DNA of 5,775 nt from assembly GCA_963604075.1 (NCBI GenBank), contig CAVCPW010000139.1:1-5775 (forward strand). The letters run 5' to 3'. The position numbers and the translations under genes were made by a program. This document shows positions 1 through 5,129 of this stretch, piece by piece. Positions within the stretch are counted from its first letter, which is position 1; every line of letters begins with the position of its first letter. Source of the stretch: Anthropogastromicrobium sp963604075. Lineage in GTDB: Bacteria; Bacillota; Clostridia; Lachnospirales; Lachnospiraceae. The notes under the pieces are model-generated. The model did not search any database. It saw nothing but the letters and a program-made list of their open reading frames with translations, and was not told where the DNA came from.

Positions 1-2099
1 CTTAACGCACCGTTGCTGCCTCCGATAAATACATGAGTCGGCATCGGGAGCTTTTCAAAGCCTTCCGGTGCTTTTTTATGAATCACTGTGACCTGATCGG
101 CAAGACCAAAAAGTTCCATATTTTCTTTTGTAAGATTCGCAGCTTCTTCCTTCTGCTCAATAGCAAATACGTGTATATCTGGTGAGAGGCGTGCACACTC
201 TGCACTAACTGATCCCGTTCCACTGCCCACATCATATACGATGGCGTGGCGTGTCAGCTCTAATCGGCTGATACTTAACACACGAATTTCATTTTTTGTC
301 ATTGGAACTTTCGTGCGTGAAAAGACCTCATCTGCTATGCCCGGTGTTAAAATTGGATTCATGTCGATAGCTGATTTGTTTTCAATTAGGCAAGTGTAGA
401 CACCATCCGGCAAATTCTGGATAAAGATTTCCAATTTGTCAGCTATATTTACCTTATTCGAATTATCTTCACTTAAATTATTTTCATCTAGGTTATTTTT
501 ATTTGAATTGCATCCACTTAAACCGTCTTTATTTGAATTGCATCCACTTAAACCGTTTTTATTTGATTCGCCTTCCAATCCATTGGATTTATTTGAATAA
601 AATTCATATGGAGAAAATACAAACAGCTTTTCATCCGGGTAAGAGAGTCGATATCCTACATAAAATTTCACGTGATCAAGCTTTGCTGCGTGAAATTTAC
701 TACAGAGTTCCTTAAAATCTTTTTTTCCGGATAATAGCAGAAATACCTTTTGATTTTCACGGACAAGACGAATAACATTTGTCTGCCTTCCATGAATGCT
801 AGCCAACACCGCGTCTCCCCAGCTGACACGCAGACGTGCTGCAAGTGCACTGATGGATGAAATACCCGGTAAAACAGTCGTCTCTGACTTTAAGGCACCA
901 TTCTTATTTGCCGCTTCTAATGCTGTCACCATTGCCTGCGCACCGCTGTAAAAACCACTGTCTCCCGAAAAAGCCACTGCCGCCTTTATATACTCTGGAT
1001 GCGCAATTAAATAGGAAATAATATCATCTGCTCGATAATAAGGCACTTTAACACCCTTGCCCGGCAAATTTTCAAGCATTCTCGATGCGCCAAATATAAC
1101 CTCTGCCTCCTCAAAAGCATGGTAACTTTCTCTTGTCATGCTCTCTGTGCTTCCCATTCCAATTCCGGCAAGAGTTATTTTGCGGCTGCGATGTGATAAA
1201 ATATCTTCTTTTAAAAGTGCTTCAAGCTTCCTTACAGTGTCATACACATTATCGCAGACGAATACATCTGGTTCTATTTTTCTTTCCAAAGACATTTCTG
1301 ACTGGCACATAGTTTCTGTCGGCGGCAAAATTGCGCAGATTCCAGTGCCCGCCTTTCGGGCTGCTTCAATCTTTTCCTCGAAGCCGCCTGCATGACCACT
1401 GATCTTTGTGACCATCCAATCAATGGAATACTCCTTTAAAATACACTCATTCATTCGCTCAGAAAATGGCCCCTGCATGGCAATAATCTGACGACCTGTA
1501 ATACCCTGTGCATTACACAGACGGATGCTTTCCTCTCCCGGAAGCACACGCACAAACAGACGTTTCTTTATGGCTTCATCTGCCGCATAGACTCCCAAAT
1601 CCTTACTTCCTGTTGTGAGTAAAATATTTCCTGTCTGCCTTGAAAGCCATTCACTGCATTCTCTATGTGTTTGAAAAGAAATCAGATCTTTTTCTGTATT
1701 CTCCGTAATACGGCGCAAACGTATCAGTGGGATAGACTGGTGATTTGCTGCCTGACGAACATTTTGTGATACAATCTGCGCATATGGATGCGTCGCATCG
1801 ACGACTGCATCATAGCCGCCATCTAGCATAAGTGCTTCCATATCATCCTCAGTCAGGCGACCGCAATGCACATCCAAACGATCATCATCCATCAACTCAC
1901 GTGCATAGCCGGTTGCCACGCACACGCTGCACATAATACTCGCACAATCTGTACTGTTTTCGCTACTTATATCGTTTTCGCCGTCTGTACTGTTTTCGCT
2001 AGTTGCAATATATGTACCGCCTGCATAACTTGCGCTTGCAAGAATTTCTGCCAGCTCACGCCCTTCTGTCGTTCCTGCAAATATCAACACTTTTTTCAC
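1..2099 (-). CDS. cbiJ/cbiE/cbiT: Fused cobalt-precorrin-6A reductase (CbiJ/CobK) - C5-methyltransferase (CbiE) - C15-methyltransferase/decarboxylase (CbiT); 3' end outside the window
   Basis: One frame stays open from a GTG at 2097-2099 to the left edge (699 codons, no stop). Residues 1-298 are CbiJ/CobK, the NAD(P)H-dependent cobalt-precorrin-6A reductase: N-terminal nucleotide-binding GTTEGREL (9-16), DATHPYA (101-107), TTGSK (162-166) and TKISGHAGG (231-239). From about 306 comes CbiE, a tetrapyrrole methylase (C5): AGIGMG near 311, SGDSGFYSG (378-386) and LPGISS (410-415). From about 587 comes CbiT, a class I SAM methyltransferase that methylates C15 and removes the C12 acetate carboxyl: GIADEVF, KVPMTKNE and the SAM loop DVGSGTGS (623-630). 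By family length, roughly 75-80 CbiT residues lie outside. CbiE-CbiT fusion is known from CobL; the added reductase makes three consecutive activities on one chain. Two low-complexity insertions (33-52 and 502-549) disturb neither set of motifs. The gene is the last seen in the operon, 102 bp after cbiH. Domain calls are firm; cytosolic location is inferred. Confidence 0.94.
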   Translation of the reverse strand, partial: MKKVLIFAGTTEGRELAEILASASYAGGTYIATSENSTDGENDISSENSTDCASIMCSVCVATGYARELMDDDRLDVHCGRLTEDDMEALMLDGGYDAVVDATHPYAQIVSQNVRQAANHQSIPLIRLRRITENTEKDLISFQTHRECSEWLSRQTGNILLTTGSKDLGVYAADEAIKKRLFVRVLPGEESIRLCNAQGITGRQIIAMQGPFSERMNECILKEYSIDWMVTKISGHAGGFEEKIEAARKAGTGICAILPPTETMCQSEMSLERKIEPDVFVCDNVYDTVRKLEALLKEDILSHRSRKITLAGIGMGSTESMTRESYHAFEEAEVIFGASRMLENLPGKGVKVPYYRADDIISYLIAHPEYIKAAVAFSGDSGFYSGAQAMVTALEAANKNGALKSETTVLPGISSISALAARLRVSWGDAVLASIHGRQTNVIRLVRENQKVFLLLSGKKDFKELCSKFHAAKLDHVKFYVGYRLSYPDEKLFVFSPYEFYSNKSNGLEGESNKNGLSGCNSNKDGLSGCNSNKNNLDENNLSEDNSNKVNIADKLEIFIQNLPDGVYTCLIENKSAIDMNPILTPGIADEVFSRTKVPMTKNEIRVLSISRLELTRHAIVYDVGSGTGSVSAECARLSPDIHVFAIEQKEEAANLTKENMELFGLADQVTVIHKKAPEGFEKLPMPTHVFIGGSNGAL
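453..596 (-). repeat. In-frame 30-bp tandem repeat encoding an Asn-rich SNK linker between the CbiE and CbiT cores
   Basis: The 30-bp units at 498-527 and 528-557 agree at 29 of 30 bases. The unit start tttatttga recurs at 558 and 588, in exact 30-bp register, and a diverged copy begins at 453 after a 45-bp step. In protein this gives five SNK-starting segments at residues 502, 512, 522, 532 and 547, including SNKNGLSGCN followed by SNKDGLSGCN. The block follows LSYPDEKLFVFSPYEF and precedes LPDGVYTCLIEN, which resembles the last strand of CbiE. It thus appears inserted just before the end of the CbiE fold rather than exactly at the domain boundary. It is probably a flexible, solvent-exposed linker. 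Confidence 0.88.
1948..2001 (-). repeat. In-frame repeat in the CbiJ domain: 18-bp sequence twice, 36 bp apart
   Basis: An 18-bp sequence (plus strand tctgtactgttttcgcta) occurs identically at 1948-1965 and 1984-2001, with a partial echo (cgttttcg) between. It encodes SENSTD at residues 34-39 and 46-51, a 12-residue period. The segment lies between the first helix of the reductase fold and the VCVATGYAREL strand, where CbiJ/CobK proteins normally have a short turn. It therefore looks like a hydrophilic surface-loop insertion. Confidence 0.8.
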
Positions 2100-2104
2100 A
2101 GAAT

Positions 2105-2109
2105 CACCT
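2105..2109 (-). promoter_or_regulatory. Ribosome binding site of the CbiJ-CbiE-CbiT fusion gene
   Basis: AGGTG on the minus strand stands five bases before the GTG at 2099. It supports GTG as the start, since translation from there gives the expected reductase N-terminus MKKVLIFAGTTEGREL with no extra residues. Confidence 0.7.
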
Positions 2110-2114
2110 GCTTT

Positions 2115-2194
2115 CTATGTTTTAATCTTTTATTTTCTTAATCTTTTATTTTCTTTGTCTTTTGTTTTTTCAATCTTTCATTTTCTTAATCTTT
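2115..2194 (-). repeat. Intergenic purine-rich tandem repeat, 16-bp unit, five copies
   Basis: Five consecutive 16-bp units fill most of the gap between cbiH and the fusion gene: 2115-2130, 2131-2146, 2147-2162, 2163-2178 and 2179-2194. The minus-strand consensus is AAAGATTAAGAAAATA. The units at 2131 and 2179 differ at one base, and the others carry a few changes. A decayed sixth unit (2195-2210) runs into the cbiH stop codon, so the last cbiH residues (NKEK) may derive from the array. The transcript here would be nearly all purine and poorly structured. It might aid ribosome loading on the next gene or simply be slippage-prone spacer; neither is shown. A loose promoter-like match (TTGAAA, 17 bases, AATAAA) exists but is expected by chance in such sequence. 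Confidence 0.85.
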
Positions 2195-2201
2195 CGCTTT
2201 C

Positions 2202-2957
2202 TCATTTTTCTTTATTCATGTGCAAATTGATGTGATAGTCGCGTCCTGTCACAAGTTTTCCTTTCACTACATGACTTTGTGAGTTTCCGATAAATACAGT
2301 TGTAAACATGTCTACCTGCTCGTTCTTAAGCTCACCAAGTGTACAAATCTTATACGAAGTACCTTCTCTTCCGATGTTTCGTACATAACCGCATTTACGA
2401 TCCGATTCTACTTTTCGCAACAGAATTTCACATGCACGTTTTAAGTAATCTGGTCTTCCTTTACTGGATGGATTATAAATAGCAATACAAAAATCTCCTT
2501 CTGCTGCCGCTAACAGTCGCTTTTCAATTATCTCCCATGGTGTCAGGCGATCGCTTAAGCTTATCACGCAAAAGTCATGACCAATTGGCGCACCAAGAAC
2601 AGCTGCTCCGCTGACTGCTGCCGTAATGCCAGGAACAATCTCAAGTTCACAGCCAGGATATTCCGGGAGAAGATCATACATCAAAGATGCCATGCCATAC
2701 ACACCCGAATCACCGCTGCACACAATCGAGGCCGTACAGCCTTTTTTTGCCTCCTCAAAGCAAAGGCGACAGCGTTCCTCTTCCTTTGTCATTGGTGTAG
2801 CAATTGTTTTTTTATCTTGAACCAAGTCGCCAAGTAGCTTTAAATAGACTGAATATCCTGCGATCACATTGCTGTCTTCAAGTGCCTGTCTTGCCTGAGA
2901 TGTCATCATCTCAGGAGCTCCCGGTCCAATTCCCACTACATATATTTTCTGTTTCAA
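2202..2957 (-). CDS. cbiH/cobJ: Cobalt-factor III / precorrin-3B C17-methyltransferase (CbiH/CobJ)
   Basis: This 251-residue protein is a class III SAM-dependent tetrapyrrole methylase. It methylates C17 and drives ring contraction, giving cobalt-precorrin-4 in the anaerobic route. The N-terminal VVGIGPGAPEMMTSQA loop (7-22), SGDSGVYGMA (81-90), VPGITAAVSGAAVLGAPIGH (108-127), SLSDRLTPW (133-141) and IYNPSSKGRP (160-169) are typical; SLSDRLTPW in particular separates CbiH/CobJ from other methylases of the superfamily. Length matches the single-domain family (about 240-255), so there is no fused C-terminal ferredoxin-like domain as in some homologues. The start is TTG at 2955-2957, chosen because it puts KQKIYVVGIGPG at the N-terminus and has AGGA seven bases upstream; no nearby ATG is in frame. 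It lies 87 bp after cbiG and 102 bp before the fusion gene. The stop is TGA. Confidence 0.96.
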   Translation of the reverse strand: MKQKIYVVGIGPGAPEMMTSQARQALEDSNVIAGYSVYLKLLGDLVQDKKTIATPMTKEEERCRLCFEEAKKGCTASIVCSGDSGVYGMASLMYDLLPEYPGCELEIVPGITAAVSGAAVLGAPIGHDFCVISLSDRLTPWEIIEKRLLAAAEGDFCIAIYNPSSKGRPDYLKRACEILLRKVESDRKCGYVRNIGREGTSYKICTLGELKNEQVDMFTTVFIGNSQSHVVKGKLVTGRDYHINLHMNKEK

Positions 2958-2964
2958 ATTCGTA

Positions 2965-2968
2965 TCCT
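2965..2968 (-). promoter_or_regulatory. Ribosome binding site supporting the TTG start of cbiH
   Basis: AGGA (within GCAGGATACG on the minus strand) stands seven bases before the TTG at 2957. No ATG or GTG that would fit the family N-terminus is seen in this frame nearby, so this site decides the start. Confidence 0.6.
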
Positions 2969-3019
2969 GCCTTTCACGCTGAACTATTTTTATCGTATTG
3001 AACCATTTGTCATACTAAA

Positions 3020-3046
3020 GTCACGAGCGTACCGCGACAAATTGTC
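3020..3046 (-). other. Two overlapping weak inverted repeats at the cbiG 3' end
   Basis: On the minus strand GACAATTTGTC (3036-3046) is a perfect 5-bp palindrome around one base and contains part of the cbiG stop. Directly after and overlapping it, GTCGCG and CGTGAC (3020-3038) can pair as a 6-bp RNA stem with one G-U pair and a 7-base loop. The two share GTC at 3036-3038 and cannot form together. The sequence after the second stem is TTTAGTAT, too weak for a convincing intrinsic terminator, and the operon clearly continues. These may be processing or stability elements, or chance. Confidence 0.25.
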
Positions 3047-4199
3047 AAAAGGATGGCGAAAATTCACGCATTGCAATCGCCACTGTCACACCATCCTTTG
3101 CATATTTTCCTGCAATAAGCGTTCCCCTCGGCGCTGCTGCCATCGCAGAACGCTCACATACATTGTCTACACCTACTGTCCTTTCTACAAATGCTGAACT
3201 GCTGAAGATTCCCGGCACCTGTTTTAATGTTTCTTCTGTAAACGTGACAAATTCGACATGAAAATTCGCCGCTGTTTCAATCAACCCAACTTCATCCTTT
3301 TTCCGATCAATCGAAACAATCTGACAAATAGCTTCTTTTGCAATTCCACATGCTGCCAAGCGTTCCTGAATTGTCTGCTCGATTGCGGTTGTCTCTTTTC
3401 CTCTGCGGCATCCCACACCTACTACGATACAACGCGGCACCAACCACAGCGCGCCCTTTTTGCTATCCTCTATAAAAGGTGAAATGATAATATCAGAGAA
3501 ATCGGACGCTACGAAATCTGTTTGGGCTGATACCATTTTCGTTGAATCACTCGTTGAATTGCTCATCGAATCGCTTATTGAATCACTCGTTACTTCTTGA
3601 TTTTCCCGAAGCGGCTCTCTCTTCACTATAATTCCATCAAAGGAAAGCGTTATAATCTCATCGAGAGTCTGCACTGCAATTGTTTCATGAGCAAGCGTCT
3701 TTGAAGAAACACGTGCAATGCCGTCTTTATTTTGAATCGCATATTGATTTTTCTGTGCAAACAAGTCTGCCGCAAAGCAATGGCTGACATCGGTTGCCGT
3801 GGTAATTACCGCTTGCGCTCCCAAAAACGTGGCAAGCTTTCGTGCATACTCATTGGCGCGTCCGACATGACCTGATAAAATCGGAATGACATAGTCGCCA
3901 TTTTCGTCAATGACAATGACAAAGGGATCATGCAGTTTATCCTTTAAAAATGGGGCAATGGTGCGCACTGCAATCCCAGCAGCTCCGATAAAAATCATTC
4001 CCTGCTTTTGTTCGAAGCTTTCTTTCGCGCACTCAGACAAACGCTTTGAGGAATAATTTTCAGATGTACGACATTTGTTTTGATACCAAATTTGCTCCGC
4101 TACTTCCAGATAAGCACCTATGCGTTTTGCCAGTGCTTCTCCTTTTTTGGTAAAGCTAATAATATTGATACTGTTACTGCTATTCCCTGTTTCTTCCAT
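3045..4199 (-). CDS. cbiG: Cobalt-precorrin-5A hydrolase (CbiG)
   Basis: This 384-residue protein is CbiG, the anaerobic-pathway enzyme that opens the ring-A delta-lactone and releases the C2 fragment as acetaldehyde, giving cobalt-precorrin-5B. The N-terminal domain contains INIISFTKKGEALAKRI (11-27), and the central region has FIGAAGIAVRTIAPFLKDK (70-88), DPFVIVIDENG (91-101) and ILSGHVGRANEYARKLA (107-123), the family's best conserved block. The C-terminal domain starts near CIVVGVGCRRGKE (257-269) and ends with the typical SSSAFVERTVGVDNVCERSA (333-352). A linker between them carries a repetitive Ser/Asp stretch (205-220). The length is somewhat above the approximately 350 residues of Salmonella CbiG, partly because of this linker. 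The start ATG at 4197-4199 lies inside the cbiF end (20-bp overlap), which suggests translational coupling. The stop is TGA. Confidence 0.96.
   Translation of the reverse strand: MEETGNSSNSINIISFTKKGEALAKRIGAYLEVAEQIWYQNKCRTSENYSSKRLSECAKESFEQKQGMIFIGAAGIAVRTIAPFLKDKLHDPFVIVIDENGDYVIPILSGHVGRANEYARKLATFLGAQAVITTATDVSHCFAADLFAQKNQYAIQNKDGIARVSSKTLAHETIAVQTLDEIITLSFDGIIVKREPLRENQEVTSDSISDSMSNSTSDSTKMVSAQTDFVASDFSDIIISPFIEDSKKGALWLVPRCIVVGVGCRRGKETTAIEQTIQERLAACGIAKEAICQIVSIDRKKDEVGLIETAANFHVEFVTFTEETLKQVPGIFSSSAFVERTVGVDNVCERSAMAAAPRGTLIAGKYAKDGVTVAIAMREFSPSF
3540..3587 (-). repeat. In-frame 12-bp tandem repeat, four copies, in cbiG
   Basis: Four contiguous 12-bp units (3540-3551, 3552-3563, 3564-3575, 3576-3587) share a plus-strand pattern close to cgttgaatcact. 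They encode SDSI, SDSM, SNST and SDST, residues 205-220 of CbiG. The stretch lies between the central and C-terminal domains, so it extends an interdomain linker and should not touch the conserved blocks. Its polar, small-residue composition points to a disordered segment. Confidence 0.85.
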
Positions 4200-5067
4200 C
4201 TGCCGCCTCTTCTGGCTTTCTGTTGTCTGCCACCTGATCGATATTTTCTGCTACTTGAATAATTCTAGTCTGTCCTGCCCTTTGAGCTAACTTTGTCCGC
4301 CCAGATTGATCTGTCTTTTTCTTTCGATACTCAGTCTCAAAGTCAGGCGCATAGAGGCAGGAAAGCGCATAATCAGATGGAGACACTGCGTCTCCTACAA
4401 GGACAACAGCCGTCTTTTTGATGCCATACTGCGCCGCTGCCTCATCAAGTGTAGACACTGTGCACTTTAAGCAAAGCTGCTCGGGCCAGGTCGCCTTATA
4501 GACAACTGCTGCCGGTGTATCTGCGCTGTAGCCACCTGCAATCAGTCGCTGTGACAATTCCTTTAAATGACCTGCGCTTAAATAAATCGCCATCGTCGCA
4601 TGATGTGCTGCAAAGCTTTCGATGCTTTCCTTTTCCGGCACCGGTGTACGCCCTGCCATGCGCGTGATAATCAGACTCTGAGACACTTCAGGTATTGTCA
4701 GCTCTAAATCAAGTGCTGCCGCTGCGCCAAAGCATGCCGTTACTCCCGGACAGGTCTCGTAGCCGATTCCAAGTGCTTCGAGGCGATCCATCTGCTCACG
4801 GATTGCGCCGTAAATGCTCGGATCACCTGTGTGAAGACGCACCATTTTCTTTCCTTCCTGCTCACCCTTTTGCAATGCCTCCATTACATCATCAAGCGTC
4901 ATATATGCACTATTTAAGCACTCACAGCCATCTTTTGTGTAGGAAAGCAACTCAGGATTGACTAGTGATCCGGCATAAATAACCAAATCAGCCTCCTGCA
5001 AAAGCCGCATTCCGCGTACTGTAATCAGATCGGCTGCACCGCAGCCTGCCCCTACAAATGATACCAT
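4180..5067 (-). CDS. cbiF/cobM: Cobalt-precorrin-4 C11-methyltransferase (CbiF/CobM) with a C-terminal tail
   Basis: This 295-residue protein is a tetrapyrrole methylase of the CbiF/CobM type, adding the C11 methyl from SAM to cobalt-precorrin-4 to give cobalt-precorrin-5A. Visible blocks are FVGAGCGAADLITVRG (4-19), VIYAGSLVNPELL (29-41), HTGDPSIYGAIREQM (79-93), CPGVTACFGAAAAL (106-119) and the IITRMAGRTPVPEKE block (133-147) that is diagnostic for CbiF/CobM. The fold ends near residue 248. Beyond it is a strongly charged tail of about 47 residues (KKKTDQSGRTKLAQ onward) not expected in a family of about 250 residues; I see no domain in it. The ATG at 5065-5067 has AGAGG five bases upstream. 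The gene follows cbiD by 62 bp and its last 20 bases overlap cbiG, its partner acting on the CbiF product. The stop is TGA at 4180. Confidence 0.96.
   Translation of the reverse strand: MVSFVGAGCGAADLITVRGMRLLQEADLVIYAGSLVNPELLSYTKDGCECLNSAYMTLDDVMEALQKGEQEGKKMVRLHTGDPSIYGAIREQMDRLEALGIGYETCPGVTACFGAAAALDLELTIPEVSQSLIITRMAGRTPVPEKESIESFAAHHATMAIYLSAGHLKELSQRLIAGGYSADTPAAVVYKATWPEQLCLKCTVSTLDEAAAQYGIKKTAVVLVGDAVSPSDYALSCLYAPDFETEYRKKKTDQSGRTKLAQRAGQTRIIQVAENIDQVADNRKPEEAADGRNRE
4206..4210 (-). promoter_or_regulatory. Ribosome binding site of cbiG, inside the cbiF coding region
   Basis: AGAGG on the minus strand stands six bases before the cbiG ATG at 4199. It is also coding sequence of the last residues of CbiF (the EEAA of the tail). 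Ribosomes finishing cbiF would therefore clear and reach the cbiG start together. Confidence 0.7.
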
Positions 5068-5072
5068 AGTTT

Positions 5073-5077
5073 CCTCT
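5073..5077 (-). promoter_or_regulatory. Ribosome binding site of cbiF
   Basis: AGAGG on the minus strand stands five bases before the ATG at 5067. It lies six bases downstream of the hairpin at 5084-5103, so folding of that hairpin could affect access to it. Confidence 0.7.
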
Positions 5078-5083
5078 CAATCC

Positions 5084-5103
5084 GCAGCCTGTTTTGTGGC
5101 TGC
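5084..5103 (-). promoter_or_regulatory. Hairpin in the cbiD-cbiF intergenic gap
   Basis: On the minus strand GCAGCC (5098-5103) and GGCTGC (5084-5089) form a perfect, GC-rich 6-bp stem with the 8-base loop ACAAAACA. The RNA after it is GGAUUGAGAGG, with no U run, so it is not an intrinsic terminator. Its position immediately ahead of the cbiF ribosome binding site suggests an RNA processing, stability or translation element. The structure is seen; the role is a guess. Confidence 0.4.
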
Positions 5104-5129
5104 TATGCATATTTTTTCTACCAAAATAG

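Noticed and set aside
453..596. Possible CRISPR array
   Set aside because: The 30-bp units are directly adjacent, with no unique spacers, and lie in an open reading frame.
503..715. Plus-strand ORF with a repetitive peptide (CIHLNR repeated)
   Set aside because: It is the antisense reading of the 30-bp repeat in the fusion gene. It has no convincing ribosome binding site and the minus strand codes clearly here.
668..850. Minus-strand 60-codon ORF
   Set aside because: It lies in a different frame inside the CbiE domain, whose own frame is open and shows family motifs; it is a shadow.
1866..2141. Plus-strand ORF rich in Cys and Phe, hydrophobic, membrane-like
   Set aside because: It is antisense to the CbiJ domain, and its apparent repetition (CTVFA) comes from the 36-bp repeat on the other strand.
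2100..2201. Internal promoter (TTGAAA, 17 bases, AATAAA) before the fusion gene
   Set aside because: The -10 match is poor, and such matches are expected by chance in an A-rich tandem repeat.
3020..3038. Intrinsic terminator after cbiG
   Set aside because: The stem is only 6 bp with a G-U pair and is followed by TTTAGTAT rather than a U-run; the pathway genes continue downstream.
5068..5129. Cobalamin riboswitch in the gap before cbiF
   Set aside because: At 62 bp the gap is far too short for a B12 riboswitch, and no B12-box-like sequence is visible.
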